Assembly (NCBI RefSeq): GCF_022900255.1
Contig: NZ_JALIRM010000004.1
Location: 140,722-204,721 of the forward strand
Source: Lederbergia wuyishanensis
GTDB lineage: Bacteria > Bacillota > Bacilli > Bacillales > Bacillaceae_C
Direction: 5' to 3'
DNA length: 64,000 nucleotides
Under the pieces are notes generated by a model that searched no databases, was not told the DNA's origin, and saw only the letters and a program-made list of their open reading frames with translations. The first letter of the stretch is position 1; each line of letters opens with the position of its first letter. Shown one piece after another: positions 25,690 through 37,036 of this stretch. Made by a program: the position numbers and the translations under genes.

Positions 25690-27669
25690 TTGAAAAATCA
25701 ATTTGAAATTGTTTCGAAATATGAGCCTGCTGGCGATCAGCCGCAGGCTATTAAAAGCCTTGTCGCAGGTCTTCGGAGTGGGAAAAAGTATCAGACATTG
25801 CTCGGAGCAACAGGTACTGGGAAAACATTTACGGTCTCCAATGTCATCCAAGAAATTAACAAGCCAACCCTTGTTATTGCACATAATAAAACACTTGCAG
25901 GTCAATTATACAGTGAGTTTAAAGATTTTTTTCCGAACAACGCTGTCGAATATTTCGTCAGTTATTATGATTATTATCAGCCCGAGGCGTACGTGCCACA
26001 AACAGATACGTATATTGAAAAAGATGCGAGTATTAATGATGAAATTGATAAGCTTAGACACTCGGCAACATCTTCATTATTCGAACGCAGAGATGTAGTC
26101 ATCATCGCCAGTGTATCATGTATTTACGGTCTCGGTTCGCCTGAAGAATATAGGGAGCATGTTCTCTCATTAAGAACTGGAATGGAGATTGAAAGAAATC
26201 AACTTTTACGCAAGCTTGTTGATATCCAGTATGCTCGTAATGATATTGACTTTCAGCGCGGGACATTTCGAGTACGTGGTGATGTTGTAGAGATTTTCCC
26301 AGTGTCTCGAGATGAACATTGTATCCGCGTTGAATTTTTCGGAGATGAAATTGATCGTATAAGGGAAGTAGATGCTCTTACTGGGGAAATCATTGGTGAT
26401 CGTGAACATTCAGCTATTTTCCCTGCTTCTCACTTTGTTACAGGAGAAGAAAAATTATCAATCGCGATTGAAAATATTGAAAAAGAATTGGAAGAACAGC
26501 TTGCGATTATGCGTGCGAACGATAAACTTTTAGAGGCTCAAAGACTTGAACAACGAACACGCTATGACCTAGAAATGATGAGAGAAATGGGCTTCTGTTC
26601 GGGAATTGAAAACTATTCCCGTCATTTAACTCTCAGACCAGCAGGAGCGACTCCTTACACATTACTAGACTATTTTCCGGACGATTTTCAAATTATTATC
26701 GATGAGTCTCACGTGACGCTTCCGCAAATTCGTGGAATGTATAATGGGGACCAGGCAAGAAAACAAGTACTTGTCGATCATGGATTTCGATTACCCTCGG
26801 CTTTAGATAACAGACCACTTAAATTTGAAGAGTTCGAGAAACATGTTCATCAAGCTATATTTGTTTCGGCGACTCCAGGTCCATATGAACTTGAACATAC
26901 TCCTAAAATGGTTGAGCAAATTATTCGTCCGACAGGCTTACTTGATCCGAATATTGATGTTAGACCAATCGAAGGCCAAATAGACGACCTACTAGGAGAA
27001 ATAAATGAACGTGTAGCACGTAATGAGAGGGTACTCATTACGACCCTTACTAAAAAAATGTCCGAAGATTTAACAGATTATTTAAAAGAAATAGGGGTAA
27101 AAGTTCAATATTTACATTCTGAAATAAAAACACTTGAACGAATTGAGATTATTCGTGAATTAAGAATGGGTACGTATGATGTCCTTGTAGGAATTAACTT
27201 ATTAAGAGAGGGTTTAGATATTCCTGAAGTTTCTCTCGTCGCTATTCTTGATGCAGATAAAGAAGGGTTCCTTCGTTCAGAACGTTCGCTTATACAAACA
27301 ATAGGACGTGCAGCTCGTAACGCTAACGGACATGTCATCATGTATGCCGATAAAATGACAGATTCGATGGAAAAAGCCATTACGGAAACGAAGCGCCGTC
27401 GTGCAGTACAGGAAGCTCACAATAAAAAATACGGCATTACACCAATGACAATTCAAAAAGGTATACGAGATGTTATTAGAGCAACGGTTGCTGCAGAGGA
27501 TACCGAAGAATATGCAGCAGCTGTAAAAACGAAAAAGTACACGAAAAAAGAAAAAGAAAAGCTATTGATTACGATGGAAAAGGAAATGAAAGAAGCAGCA
27601 AAAGCGCTTGATTTTGAACGTGCAGCTGAGCTGCGTGATGCTATCTTGGAGTTAAAAGCGGAAGGATGA
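25690..27669 (+). CDS. uvrB: Excinuclease ABC subunit B (UvrB)
   Basis: 659 residues with a TTG start 8 bases after GTAGGGGG. DNA helicase-like protein: Walker [11 protein letters not shown] (about residues 39-48), the beta-hairpin region [21 protein letters not shown] as motif II, and [12 protein letters not shown] as motif VI. The C-terminal UVR domain (about 620-655) binds UvrC. UvrB loads at lesions with UvrA. uvrA follows after 7 bases. Confidence 0.97.
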   Translation: MKNQFEIVSKYEPAGDQPQAIKSLVAGLRSGKKYQTLLGATGTGKTFTVSNVIQEINKPTLVIAHNKTLAGQLYSEFKDFFPNNAVEYFVSYYDYYQPEAYVPQTDTYIEKDASINDEIDKLRHSATSSLFERRDVVIIASVSCIYGLGSPEEYREHVLSLRTGMEIERNQLLRKLVDIQYARNDIDFQRGTFRVRGDVVEIFPVSRDEHCIRVEFFGDEIDRIREVDALTGEIIGDREHSAIFPASHFVTGEEKLSIAIENIEKELEEQLAIMRANDKLLEAQRLEQRTRYDLEMMREMGFCSGIENYSRHLTLRPAGATPYTLLDYFPDDFQIIIDESHVTLPQIRGMYNGDQARKQVLVDHGFRLPSALDNRPLKFEEFEKHVHQAIFVSATPGPYELEHTPKMVEQIIRPTGLLDPNIDVRPIEGQIDDLLGEINERVARNERVLITTLTKKMSEDLTDYLKEIGVKVQYLHSEIKTLERIEIIRELRMGTYDVLVGINLLREGLDIPEVSLVAILDADKEGFLRSERSLIQTIGRAARNANGHVIMYADKMTDSMEKAITETKRRRAVQEAHNKKYGITPMTIQKGIRDVIRATVAAEDTEEYAAAVKTKKYTKKEKEKLLITMEKEMKEAAKALDFERAAELRDAILELKAEG

Positions 27670-27676
27670 ACATATA

Positions 27677-30562
27677 ATGGCACAAGATAAAATAATCGTG
27701 CAGGGGGCAAGAGCCCATAACTTAAAAAATATTAATGTCACTATTCCAAGAGATAAACTTGTTGTATTAACTGGCTTATCAGGTTCAGGCAAATCTTCCC
27801 TTGCCTTTGACACGATCTATGCCGAGGGACAAAGGAGATATGTAGAGTCTTTATCTGCTTATGCTCGTCAATTCCTTGGTCAAATGGATAAACCTGATGT
27901 AGATGCCATTGAAGGTCTTTCACCTGCTATTTCAATTGATCAAAAAACAACGAGCAGGAACCCAAGGTCCACAGTAGGTACTGTTACCGAAATATATGAT
28001 TATTTGCGTTTGCTCTATGCTCGAGTAGGGAGACCAATTTGTCCAGTTCATGGGATTGAAATTACATCGCAAACGATTGAACAAATGGTTGATCGAATAA
28101 TGATTTATCCGGAGCGAACAAAGCTCCAAGTACTCGCCCCTATCGTTTCAGGCAGAAAGGGAACCCATGCGAAAGTGTTTGAGGATATTAAAAAGCAAGG
28201 TTTTGTTCGCGTAAGAGTTGATGGGGAAGTATATGATCTAGGTGATGATATTGCACTTGAAAAAAATAAAAAGCATTCTATTGAAGTTATCATCGATCGT
28301 ATTGTTGTAAAAGCAGGCGTTGAAACGAGACTTGCAGATTCATTGGAAACAGCACTTGGTCTGGGAGAAGGAAAAGTAATTATTGATGTGATGGGAGAAG
28401 AAGAATTACTTTTTAGTGAAAATCATGCCTGCCCGGAATGTGGTTTTTCGATAGAGAAATTAGAACCTAGAATGTTCTCTTTTAACAGTCCATTCGGTGC
28501 ATGTCCAGATTGTGATGGTCTAGGGTCAAAACTTGAAGTGGATCCTGATCTAATTATCCCAGACTGGTCACGTTCGTTGAATGAGGATGCTATTGCCCCA
28601 TGGACTCCAATCAGTTCACAATATTATCCGCAGCTATTGGCCGCTATTTGTAAGCATCATAGAATTAAAATGGATATTCCAGTACAAGATTTGCCAAAAG
28701 AAGATATGCAGAAAATTCTTTACGGAACTGGTGATCAAATAAAATTCCGATACGAAAATGATTTCGGTCAAGTTCGTGAAACGAATATTAGGTTTGAAGG
28801 AGTAATCCGTAACGTTGAGCGTCGTTTTCACGAAACAAGCTCTGATTATATTCGTGAACAAATGGAAAAATATATGGCACAGCAGCCATGTCCGCGATGT
28901 AAAGGTCATAGATTAAAAGAAGAAAGTCTGGCAGTTAAAATTGAGGGGCGCCATATTAGTGAAATCACAGGACTTTCTGTTGTCGAAGCAGATCAATTCT
29001 TTTCTAGATTGACTTTATCAGAGAAAGAAATGCAAATTGCCAAACTTATTTTAAGAGAAATTGAAGAACGCTTAGGATTTCTAGTGAATGTCGGATTAGA
29101 TTATTTAACGCTAAGCCGCGCAGCCGGAACCTTATCAGGTGGTGAGGCACAGCGAATAAGATTAGCAACTCAGATTGGTTCAAGATTAACAGGTGTTCTA
29201 TATATATTGGATGAACCATCAATAGGCTTGCATCAAAGGGATAATGATCGACTCATTAGTACATTGCAAAATATGCGAGATATCGGCAATACACTTATTG
29301 TAGTCGAACATGATGAGGATACGATGCTAGCTGCAGATTATTTGATTGATATTGGGCCAGGAGCTGGCGTCCATGGGGGAGAAATTGTCGCTGCAGGTAC
29401 TCCTGATGAAGTAGCGAATAACAAGGCATCCCTTACTGGGCAATATTTATCAGGTGAAAAGTTCATTCCACTACCTACTGAACGAAGGAAACCGAATGGA
29501 AGATATCTAGAAATCAAAGGTGCAAAAGAAAACAACTTGAAAAACGTAAATGCTAAATTTCCTTTAGGACTTTTTATTGCAGTTACTGGAGTGTCTGGAT
29601 CAGGAAAAAGTACGTTAATCAATGAAATCCTTCATAAAAGTCTTGCCCAGAAGCTTCATAAAGCAAAGGCAAAGCCTGGAGCTCATAAGGAAATTAAAGG
29701 CATTGAAGAGTTAGAGAAGGTTATCGATATTGATCAATCACCAATCGGACGTACACCAAGATCAAACCCTGCAACTTATACTGGCGTTTTTGATGATATT
29801 CGTGATGTATATGCATCGACTAATGAAGCAAAAGTCCGTGGTTATAAAAAAGGGCGTTTTAGTTTTAATGTAAAAGGTGGTCGTTGTGAAGCATGCCGAG
29901 GAGACGGAATCATTAAAATTGAGATGCACTTTTTACCAGATGTGTATGTACCATGTGAAGTTTGTCATGGAAAAAGGTATAACAGAGAAACGCTGGAAGT
30001 AAAATATAAAGGGAAAAATATTGCAGAAGTCCTCGATATGACGATTGAAAATGGACTTGAATTTTTTGAAAATATTCCAAAAATCAGCCGAAAATTGCAA
30101 ACAATCGTAGATGTAGGTCTTGGATACATGAAGCTTGGACAGCCGGCTACAACATTATCAGGTGGAGAAGCGCAACGAGTTAAGCTTGCATCTGAATTGC
30201 ATCGTCGTTCAAATGGACGTTCATTATATATATTGGACGAACCAACCACGGGGCTCCACGTTGATGATATTGCAAGGTTGCTTACAGTATTGCAAAGACT
30301 TGTTGATAATGGAGATACAGTGCTTGTTATTGAACACAATCTTGATGTCATTAAGACAGCAGATTATATCGTGGATCTTGGACCTGAAGGCGGGGATAAA
30401 GGTGGAACGATTATCGCAAAAGGAACACCTGAGAAGGTGGCTGAGAGTTCCGAGTCATATACAGGAAGGTATTTAAAACCAATCCTAGAACGTGATAGAG
30501 AGCGTATGAAAAAAAGAATCGCCGAGCAAGAACAAGTAGAAGAACTCGTTGCTAAACATTAA
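27677..30562 (+). CDS. uvrA: Excinuclease ABC subunit A (UvrA)
   Basis: 961 residues; GGAAGGATG at the end of uvrB serves as ribosome site. Two ABC modules: Walker [15 protein letters not shown] near residue 33 and [13 protein letters not shown] near 640, with signatures LSGGEAQRI and LSGGEAQRV. Zinc-finger cysteines CPECGFS.. / CPDCDG in the first half and CEACRGDG.. / CEVCHG in the second. It recognises DNA damage in nucleotide-excision repair. It is the second gene of the LexA-controlled operon. Confidence 0.97.
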   Translation: MAQDKIIVQGARAHNLKNINVTIPRDKLVVLTGLSGSGKSSLAFDTIYAEGQRRYVESLSAYARQFLGQMDKPDVDAIEGLSPAISIDQKTTSRNPRSTVGTVTEIYDYLRLLYARVGRPICPVHGIEITSQTIEQMVDRIMIYPERTKLQVLAPIVSGRKGTHAKVFEDIKKQGFVRVRVDGEVYDLGDDIALEKNKKHSIEVIIDRIVVKAGVETRLADSLETALGLGEGKVIIDVMGEEELLFSENHACPECGFSIEKLEPRMFSFNSPFGACPDCDGLGSKLEVDPDLIIPDWSRSLNEDAIAPWTPISSQYYPQLLAAICKHHRIKMDIPVQDLPKEDMQKILYGTGDQIKFRYENDFGQVRETNIRFEGVIRNVERRFHETSSDYIREQMEKYMAQQPCPRCKGHRLKEESLAVKIEGRHISEITGLSVVEADQFFSRLTLSEKEMQIAKLILREIEERLGFLVNVGLDYLTLSRAAGTLSGGEAQRIRLATQIGSRLTGVLYILDEPSIGLHQRDNDRLISTLQNMRDIGNTLIVVEHDEDTMLAADYLIDIGPGAGVHGGEIVAAGTPDEVANNKASLTGQYLSGEKFIPLPTERRKPNGRYLEIKGAKENNLKNVNAKFPLGLFIAVTGVSGSGKSTLINEILHKSLAQKLHKAKAKPGAHKEIKGIEELEKVIDIDQSPIGRTPRSNPATYTGVFDDIRDVYASTNEAKVRGYKKGRFSFNVKGGRCEACRGDGIIKIEMHFLPDVYVPCEVCHGKRYNRETLEVKYKGKNIAEVLDMTIENGLEFFENIPKISRKLQTIVDVGLGYMKLGQPATTLSGGEAQRVKLASELHRRSNGRSLYILDEPTTGLHVDDIARLLTVLQRLVDNGDTVLVIEHNLDVIKTADYIVDLGPEGGDKGGTIIAKGTPEKVAESSESYTGRYLKPILERDRERMKKRIAEQEQVEELVAKH

Positions 30563-30631
30563 CATTATAATTCAGAAGAAATTCTAAGTTCTTTTATCAA
30601 ATTGGGGAAGCTGGAGGCATATAAAAAGGGG

Positions 30632-30674
30632 TTGGGAGACCTCGCAAGCGGCGTTTATTGCGTGAAGCTCCCAA
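30632..30674. repeat. Hairpin-forming intergenic segment after uvrA
   Basis: TTGGGAG/CTCCCAA outer arms with CGCAA/TTGCG inside, and no T-run. It resembles the element after trxB (39660), which also pairs GGGAG with CTCCC. It may end the uvrBA transcript or be a dispersed repeat. Confidence 0.45.
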
Positions 30675-30806
30675 ATGCCCAAAAGCGACTCTGAAGCGGC
30701 AATTTAAAGCAGGATTTAATTAGTGGAAACCAAGTACCAATTAAGTGAAACTAAAGCTGTTTCGTAATCGTATTACCTTTTATAACGGATAAGGAGGAAG
30801 TCGAAA

Positions 30807-31973
30807 ATGAATCAGGAAAGAAAAAAAATACTTGAATTGGTGCAAAAAGGAAAATTATCTGCCCAAGAAGCTATTATCCTGCTAGAAGCGCTAGAAGACG
30901 GCGGAAATAATGCTTCAGTTAGCGAAACAGAGCAAGTAAAAACGACACCCCAGCCCCAGCAATCAGAAAAAACATATGATGAGGACTTTAGTGAATCTCA
31001 ATCTTCTGAAAAACAAGAGCAAGAAAAAACAAATAAGGAAGATTCATTTTATACCCAGTTAGAAAGTGCTGGAGAGAAAATCTTTGATTTTGTGAATAAC
31101 GCCTTAAACAAAATAAAACATTTTGATTTTCAATTTAATCAATCTGTGGATGTTCCTCATACGTTTCAACAAGCTGATACGGGAATTGAAAGAATTGAAG
31201 TAGATGTAGCGAATGGGCCAGTTAGACTTGTAAGCTGGGATCAATCTGAGATTCGTATCGAATGTCAAGCCAAAGTTTATCGGTCTGAAGACAGAGAAGA
31301 TGCAAGAAATTATTTCATTGAAAACACAGTATTTACAGTTGAAAACGAAATGCTTATTTTTGCTACTCAATCGAAATGGATGAGAGTAGAAACAGTGGTA
31401 TACATTCCGAAAAAACATTATAAAAAGATTTCCGTTCGAATTTTTAATGGTGGACTGACAAGTGAAGAGTTAGAAGCCAAATACTTAACAGTAAAAACAA
31501 CGAATGGCAAGATCGAACTTACTAATATTGAAGGAGAAAAGCTTGATATTGATACGGTAAACGGACAGATCAAACTTTCAAATTCAAACGCTTTACAATT
31601 GGAAGCTGAAACTGTAAATGGAGCAATCGAAGCGATAGGTCAATTTGAAAATGTCGATCTCCAATCCTTTAATGGTAATATTGCATGTACACTTACAGAA
31701 AATAATACTAATAAATTTGAAGCTAAGGCAGTTACAGGCAATATTAAGTTGATTGTGCCTGGCAATTCAACTGTAGATGGCGATGTTCGTTCAAATTTAG
31801 GAAACTATAAGCTTGATTTAGATGGCATCGATGTTATGCATGAAAAGAAAGAAATCATACAGAAACAAGTGAAATTTAAAAGGACTGGTACAGACGATCA
31901 TGTTATTCATGTGCTTGCAGATACGAAAACTGGGTCTGTCAATATAGGAGAGGCGAAAACAACGGTCGTCTGA
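30807..31973 (+). CDS. yvlB: DUF4097 family protein (YvlB-like)
   Basis: 388 residues; AAGGAGG precedes the ATG. The N-terminal 35 residues (ERKKILELVQKGKLSAQEAIILLEALE) form the short helical domain found at the start of YvlB-like proteins. An acidic Gln/Glu/Ser linker follows (about 38-90). From about residue 110 there is a repetitive beta-helix with TVNGQIKLSN, TVNGAIEA, SFNGNIA and VTGNIKL, the DUF4097 adhesin-like pattern. There is no signal peptide, so it is cytoplasmic or attached through partners. It is linked to yvlD as in B. subtilis. Cell-envelope stress involvement is likely from related operons but not shown here. Confidence 0.82.
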   Translation: MNQERKKILELVQKGKLSAQEAIILLEALEDGGNNASVSETEQVKTTPQPQQSEKTYDEDFSESQSSEKQEQEKTNKEDSFYTQLESAGEKIFDFVNNALNKIKHFDFQFNQSVDVPHTFQQADTGIERIEVDVANGPVRLVSWDQSEIRIECQAKVYRSEDREDARNYFIENTVFTVENEMLIFATQSKWMRVETVVYIPKKHYKKISVRIFNGGLTSEELEAKYLTVKTTNGKIELTNIEGEKLDIDTVNGQIKLSNSNALQLEAETVNGAIEAIGQFENVDLQSFNGNIACTLTENNTNKFEAKAVTGNIKLIVPGNSTVDGDVRSNLGNYKLDLDGIDVMHEKKEIIQKQVKFKRTGTDDHVIHVLADTKTGSVNIGEAKTTVV

Positions 31974-31993
31974 TTGAGAGAGTGGGGATATAG

Positions 31994-32350
31994 ATGAAAT
32001 GGATTATTGGTATACTGATTAATGCCCTATTATTTATTGCATTTGCTGGATATTTTGAGGGCTTTCAAGTATCAAGTTTTGGAGCGGCTGTAGGGGCTAG
32101 TATCGTTCTGTATTTTATTAATATGCTTGTAAGACCGCTTCTTGTCATCCTTACTTTACCTGTTACCATTCTTTCTCTTGGATTATTTTTGTTTGTCATT
32201 AATGCATGCACGTTGTTAATAACAGATGCCATCATGGGAAGTAAATTTGATATATCAGGTTTCGGGCTAGCATTACTGATTGCGATCATTATGTCTATCG
32301 TCAACTTAATTATTCATAAAACAGTGATTGAACCAAAAAAAAGAAAATAA
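31994..32350 (+). CDS. yvlD: Phage-holin-like membrane protein YvlD
   Basis: 118 residues; GTGGGG precedes the ATG. Four hydrophobic segments. The family pattern is visible: GFQVSSFGAAVGASIVLYFI, NMLVRPLLVILTLP and NACTLLITDAIMG. It is a small integral membrane protein with no known biochemical activity. It directly follows yvlB. B. subtilis has yvlA and yvlC in this group; they are not present here. A terminator follows. Confidence 0.82.
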   Translation: MKWIIGILINALLFIAFAGYFEGFQVSSFGAAVGASIVLYFINMLVRPLLVILTLPVTILSLGLFLFVINACTLLITDAIMGSKFDISGFGLALLIAIIMSIVNLIIHKTVIEPKKRK

Positions 32351-32360
32351 ATTTCTCATT

Positions 32361-32398
32361 ATGCCTCACTTATCCATAGGTGAGGCATTTTATTTTCA
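32361..32398 (+). terminator. yvlBD terminator
   Basis: Perfect 9-bp arms ATGCCTCAC/GTGAGGCAT, then TTTATTTT. Confidence 0.85.
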
Positions 32399-32713
32399 TT
32401 TTTGTAAATTGTTCCAATGTGATAGTGAAAGGCTTAAACCAATGATAATCACAATAAAAATAGTTCGGAGGGTAGAGATTCCAATTAAATAAGTGATAGA
32501 ATAATAAAATGAGTGTAAGTTTTCATTATGCTCTTTTCTTGATCATTGTTCGAAATGCGTATTCAAAAAGAATAATTCAACTAAGAAAAGAGCTACTAAC
32601 TTCATGAGAACCGCTTATCCTAATCTTTAGGTGTAAAAGCCGGTTTTGAGGCTTTTATTAAAGCAATATTCTTTTGGAAAGCAGCAATTCATTATGCAAT
32701 GGGAGTGATTGAG
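32399..32713. other. Intergenic region before hprK
   Basis: About 315 bases without a gene. A hairpin with arms AAAAGCC/GGCTTTT (32635-32656) lies about 55 bases before the hprK start, followed by ATTAAAGC and not by a true T-run. It might attenuate hprK or be a relic of another transcript. Confidence 0.35.
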
Positions 32714-33649
32714 TTGGCGAAAGTCCGAACAGAAGACATAATAAAGCAATTTGACTTACAATTAATTAGTGGAGAGGAAGGAATTCATAAACCAATCACC
32801 ACTAGTGATATTTCGCGCCCAGCCTTAGAACTAGCTGGCTTTTTTAACTACTATCCTGCTGAGCGGGTTCAACTTCTTGGAAGAACAGAAATAGTTTTTT
32901 GTGAAGGGCTTCCATCACATATAAGAAAAGAACGAATGGAAAGGCTTTGTAATGATACAACACCTGCAATTGTTGTATCACGGGGGCTTGAAATCCCAAG
33001 TGAATTAATAGAAGCTTCAGAGCGATATAGCGTTCCTCTTATGCGTACAAATATGAAAACGACACGTTTTTCAAGTAAGCTGACGAATTATTTGGATGGC
33101 AAATTGGCTCCAACTACAGCTGTTCATGGAGTACTTGTAGACATTTATGGGATAGGTGTTTTAATTACAGGACAAAGTGGTGTCGGAAAAAGTGAAACAG
33201 CACTTGCGCTTATTAAACGCGGTCATCAGTTAGTTGCAGATGATTGTGTTGAAATTCGTCAAATAGAAGAAAATTTACTCGTTGGAACGCCACCGGATTT
33301 ACTTGAACAACTTTTGGAAATTCGTGGAGTGGGCATCATTAATGTAATGACGCTTTTTGGCGCAGGTGCCGTTAGACCGAGCAAAAAAATTACTCTAACT
33401 GTCCATTTAGAGACATGGGATGAAAATAAGCATTATGATAGAGTAGGGCTTGACGAAGAAACTATTAAAATTATAGATACCGAAATAACAAAACTCACTG
33501 TACCTGTGAAACCTGGTCGTAACTTAGCTGTTATTATTGAAGTAGCTGCGATGAACTTCCGTCTAAAGAGGATGGGGGTAAATGCAGCACAACAATTTAC
33601 CGAGCGACTAGCCCAAGTTATTAAAGATGGGGACGAAGGTATTGTTTAA
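32714..33649 (+). CDS. hprK: HPr kinase/phosphorylase HprK
   Basis: 311 residues from TTG 32714, preceded by GGGAGTGA; this start gives MAKVRTEDI, the usual family N-terminus, whereas ATG 32699 adds five residues ahead of the site. The P-loop is GQSGVGKSE at residues 153-161, with His138 nearby and [10 protein letters not shown] as the family signature. It phosphorylates HPr and Crh on Ser46 and removes the phosphate by phosphorolysis, releasing pyrophosphate. Its targets and helpers lie in this window: crh (42.9 kb) and ppaX (35.5 kb). Confidence 0.96.
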   Translation: MAKVRTEDIIKQFDLQLISGEEGIHKPITTSDISRPALELAGFFNYYPAERVQLLGRTEIVFCEGLPSHIRKERMERLCNDTTPAIVVSRGLEIPSELIEASERYSVPLMRTNMKTTRFSSKLTNYLDGKLAPTTAVHGVLVDIYGIGVLITGQSGVGKSETALALIKRGHQLVADDCVEIRQIEENLLVGTPPDLLEQLLEIRGVGIINVMTLFGAGAVRPSKKITLTVHLETWDENKHYDRVGLDEETIKIIDTEITKLTVPVKPGRNLAVIIEVAAMNFRLKRMGVNAAQQFTERLAQVIKDGDEGIV

Positions 33650-33697
33650 TAAACATTTTTAAGTAGCTATTAATCATAATAAAAAGGAGTTGAAAAT

Positions 33698-34501
33698 ATG
33701 AATATTGAACCGATTAACCCGGTTGCATTTAAACTTGGAACCTTTCCTGTTCACTGGTATGGAATTATTATCGGAATAGGAATTGCGGTAGCATTGTTTC
33801 TGGTTGTACGTGAAAGTGAAAGACGCGGACTTCATAAAGATACTTTTCCTGACCTTTTAATATGGGCCATTCCAATTGCAATTATTTCTGCTCGTATATA
33901 CTATGTTGTTTTTGAATGGGAACATTACTCACAACATCCCGAGCAAATTATTCAAATTTGGGAAGGTGGAATCGCGATACACGGAGCTCTTATAGGTTCC
34001 GTTTTAACAACGATTATTTATGCAAAAAGAAAAGGTCTATCCTTTTGGAAATTAGCTGATATCGCTGCACCAAGTATTATAATTGGACAAGCGATTGGAC
34101 GCTGGGGAAACTTTATCAATCAAGAGGCACATGGCGATGTGGTTTCAAGAGCTTTTCTAGAAAATTTACATCTCCCACAATTTATCGTTGATCAGATGTA
34201 TATTAATGGTGAATATTATCATCCTACTTTTTTATATGAATCTGTTTGGGATCTTATTGGCTTTATTATTCTAATGTTATTAAGAAAAGTAAATCTTCGT
34301 AGAGGAGAAATGTTTTTAACGTACGTAATTTGGTATTCAATCGGCCGGTTTTTTATTGAAGGACTACGTACGGATAGCCTCATGCTAACAAGTGGTTTAA
34401 GAATGGCTCAAGTTCTTTCTCTCGTATTAATAGTTGGTTCTATCATTATATTGTTTTATCGTCGAAAAAAAGGACTCGCTGATGAAAGGTATTTGGATTA
34501 A
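33698..34501 (+). CDS. lgt: Prolipoprotein diacylglyceryl transferase Lgt
   Basis: 267 residues; AAAAAGGAGTTG precedes the ATG. Seven membrane helices with the signature [13 protein letters not shown] and the conserved HWYG near the N-terminus. It attaches diacylglycerol to the lipobox Cys of prelipoproteins, including the PstS, Ger(x)C and ankyrin lipoproteins encoded here. It lies in the hprK operon, 48 bases after hprK, as in B. subtilis. Confidence 0.95.
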   Translation: MNIEPINPVAFKLGTFPVHWYGIIIGIGIAVALFLVVRESERRGLHKDTFPDLLIWAIPIAIISARIYYVVFEWEHYSQHPEQIIQIWEGGIAIHGALIGSVLTTIIYAKRKGLSFWKLADIAAPSIIIGQAIGRWGNFINQEAHGDVVSRAFLENLHLPQFIVDQMYINGEYYHPTFLYESVWDLIGFIILMLLRKVNLRRGEMFLTYVIWYSIGRFFIEGLRTDSLMLTSGLRMAQVLSLVLIVGSIIILFYRRKKGLADERYLD

Positions 34502-34521
34502 GGCAAAAGGAGTATTACAAC

Positions 34522-35460
34522 ATGTTGAAGTCATCAATAAAACAAGGTGGGTTAGTAGGTGTTAAGACTACTTGGACGTTAGGAAAAGTTATTTTTCCTG
34601 TTACTTTGATAGTCGTGATTCTACAACACACACCAATACTGCCGTGGGTAATAGATTTGATCGAGCCTTTAATGGGTATCCTTGGTTTATCGGGAGATGC
34701 AGCGATTCCACTTGTTTTAGGGAACTTTTTAAATTTATACGCTGGTATCGCTGGAATCCTTTCACTTGATTTAACGGTGAAGGAAGTTTTTATCGTTGCC
34801 GTCATGATGTCATTTTCACATAATTTAATTATTGAATCCGCCGTTGCATCAAAAGTAGGTGTGAAATTATGGATAATGATTGCTGTTAGGCTAGGCTTGG
34901 CAATATTTTCAGCCATTTTCATTAACCTTGTTTGGAGTGGGGGACAAGAAATTGCCCAATATGGAATGATGCACGTCCAAGAAGAACAAGTGACAGGGAT
35001 TTGGTCTATTGCAATGTTAGCATTATCAAAAGCTTTTTTCGGTGTGTTGCAACTTGCCATGATAGTTATCCCGCTGATGGTTGGAATACAGTTATTAAAA
35101 GATTATAAGTGGCTATCTGTATTTTCGAGATTGATGGCTCCTTTTACAAAATTACTTGGGATGAAGGAAAATACATCGACAACGATGGCAGCTGGATTGG
35201 TATTTGGTCTTGCATATGGGGCAGGGGTAATGATTCAAGCAGTAAAAGAAGATGGAGTGAGTAAAAAAGATGCGACGCTGGCATTTATATTTCTTGTTGG
35301 ATGTCACGCTGTAGTTGAAGATACACTAATTTTTCTTCCGCTCGGAATTCCTGTTTTACCACTACTTCTCATACGGATCGTAACTGCTGTGATTCTAACG
35401 TTTATTGTGTCTTCCGTTTGGAGGCATCTTGATATGAAGTATGAAAGAGGAGTTGCATAA
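34522..35460 (+). CDS. yvoD: Nucleoside-recognition-domain membrane protein YvoD
   Basis: 312 residues; AAAAGGAG precedes the ATG. About eight hydrophobic segments with two Gate/nucleoside-recognition-like halves: [18 protein letters not shown] in the first and [20 protein letters not shown], then [14 protein letters not shown], in the second. The His and Glu residues in these segments are a mark of the family. Substrate is unknown. It sits between lgt and ppaX; its stop overlaps the ppaX start (TAATG). Confidence 0.82.
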   Translation: MLKSSIKQGGLVGVKTTWTLGKVIFPVTLIVVILQHTPILPWVIDLIEPLMGILGLSGDAAIPLVLGNFLNLYAGIAGILSLDLTVKEVFIVAVMMSFSHNLIIESAVASKVGVKLWIMIAVRLGLAIFSAIFINLVWSGGQEIAQYGMMHVQEEQVTGIWSIAMLALSKAFFGVLQLAMIVIPLMVGIQLLKDYKWLSVFSRLMAPFTKLLGMKENTSTTMAAGLVFGLAYGAGVMIQAVKEDGVSKKDATLAFIFLVGCHAVVEDTLIFLPLGIPVLPLLLIRIVTAVILTFIVSSVWRHLDMKYERGVA

Positions 35461-36113
35461 TGAATAGAAAAATTACCACTTTATTATTTGATCTCGATGG
35501 GACCTTAATCGATACAAATGAATTGATCATATCTTCTTATCTGCATACATTGGAAAAATATTATCCGGGCAAGTATGGCAGGGAAGATGTTCTTCCTTTT
35601 ATGGGACCTACTTTATTAGATGTTTTTATGGGGATTGATCCTGAAAAGGCAGAAGAGATGATTAAGATTTATCGAACTTTTAATGTAGAACAACATGATC
35701 TTTTAGTGAAAGAGTTTAACGGGGTGTTTGAAACAATTAGGACCCTTCATGAAAATGGTTTTAAGTTAGCGATCGTTTCCACGAAAGTTCGTGATGTCGT
35801 TTTAAAAGGGCTTGTACTCACAAATCTTGATCAGTTTTTCGATGTAGTGATTTCACTTGATGAAGTTGTAAATGCAAAGCCGGATCCCGAGCCTTTAGAA
35901 AAAGCTCTGGCTCTATTGGGTTCTTCACCAGATGAAGCTATTATGATTGGAGATAATCATCACGATATCTTAGGTGGAAAAAATGCAGGTACTTATACAT
36001 GTGGTGTATCCTGGTCGTTAAAAGGCAGGGAGTACTTGGAACAGTATGATCCTGATTATATACTTGATCAAATGTCAGATTTATTGGATATCGTTGGAGT
36101 CGGGGCAAAATGA
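35460..36113 (+). CDS. ppaX: Pyrophosphatase PpaX (HAD family)
   Basis: 217 residues. HAD hydrolase motifs: DLDGTLIDT (nucleophile Asp near residue 10), IVSTKVRD (motif II), KPDPEP (motif III Lys) and [11 protein letters not shown] (motif IV). PpaX removes the pyrophosphate produced when HprK dephosphorylates HPr-Ser-P, so its place in the hprK operon makes functional sense. Its stop overlaps the next start by four bases. Confidence 0.9.
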   Translation: MNRKITTLLFDLDGTLIDTNELIISSYLHTLEKYYPGKYGREDVLPFMGPTLLDVFMGIDPEKAEEMIKIYRTFNVEQHDLLVKEFNGVFETIRTLHENGFKLAIVSTKVRDVVLKGLVLTNLDQFFDVVISLDEVVNAKPDPEPLEKALALLGSSPDEAIMIGDNHHDILGGKNAGTYTCGVSWSLKGREYLEQYDPDYILDQMSDLLDIVGVGAK

Positions 36114-36652
36114 GGAGAACGGAACGTTTTCCAGTTTCAGGAGCAAACTCCCTATGGCATGTATATAAAACAGTGCCGTTCTGGAAGGTAGTTCGCAACT
36201 TCATTGTCATTCAAATGGCAAGGTATACTCCATTTCTCTCATTCAAAAATTGGATGTATCGAAAATTTCTAGGAATGAAAGTCGGGGAACAAACGTCTTT
36301 TGCATTAATGGTGATGCTAGATGTTATGTTTCCTGAAAAAATTTCTGTTGGTAGGAATACCGTTATTGGGTATAATACAACTATTTTAGCTCATGAATAC
36401 TTAATAAAGGAATATCGTTTAGGTAATGTTGAAATTGGAAATGAAGTGATGATAGGCGCAAATTCAACGATCTTACCTGGTATTAAAATTGGCAATAATG
36501 CTATCGTCTCAGCTGGAACACTTGTCCATAAAGATGTACCGGAGGGCGCTTTCGTTGGCGGCAACCCCATGCAAGTCATTTATACAAAAGAAGAACTCGC
36601 CGAAAGATGGCAAGAAGATTTTATTTACGGCGTTAAAAAGGAAGAAACCTGA
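36110..36652 (+). CDS. yvoF: Hexapeptide-repeat acyltransferase YvoF
   Basis: 180 residues starting in an ATGA overlap with ppaX. Left-handed beta-helix hexads are visible from about residue 75 ([56 protein letters not shown]). This is the pattern of maltose/galactoside O-acetyltransferase-like enzymes. The N-terminal 60 residues are basic and aromatic. The acceptor is unknown. It is the last gene of the hprK operon, and a terminator follows. Confidence 0.85.
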   Translation: MRRTERFPVSGANSLWHVYKTVPFWKVVRNFIVIQMARYTPFLSFKNWMYRKFLGMKVGEQTSFALMVMLDVMFPEKISVGRNTVIGYNTTILAHEYLIKEYRLGNVEIGNEVMIGANSTILPGIKIGNNAIVSAGTLVHKDVPEGAFVGGNPMQVIYTKEELAERWQEDFIYGVKKEET

Positions 36653-36679
36653 TGCTTATACTTGTGCATCGGTTTTTTT
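36645..36679 (+). terminator. hprK operon terminator
   Basis: Arms AAACC-GATGC / GCATC-GGTTT (one mismatch) followed by a run of T. It overlaps the last codons of yvoF. Confidence 0.8.
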
Positions 36680-37036
36680 GTTGTCTAGGAAGATTAGAAC
36701 CTTGGGGATACTTTTAAAAAGGTAGTTCTCGTCTAGCTCCAGGACCAACCATTGAAACAATTAGCATATTAAAAAGGTAGCATGACGCAAATTTTAATCG
36801 TTCAAAAAATTTCTCTTACCAATTAACACAAATAATTCTTTTATTAATAAAAATATATTTCTATAACTCCCTTTAAATAAATGCCATCTAACCGCTTACA
36901 AATTTTTTGTCGAATTTAACAAATGTAACTGTCGCTATATTGTCAAAATACACCTTTATCAACGTCCCTTCAAACAACGATAACAGTATGATATACTACA
37001 AAAAGCGACATAGGAATTTAGCAACGGAGGATCTAG
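36680..37036. other. Intergenic region between yvoF and yvcD
   Basis: About 360 bases. CGTCTAGCTCCAGGACC near 36729 is the head of a dispersed Bacillus intergenic repeat, here truncated. TATGATATACTA before 36999 could supply a -10 for yvcD. The his operon that I recall in this place in B. subtilis is absent. Confidence 0.4.
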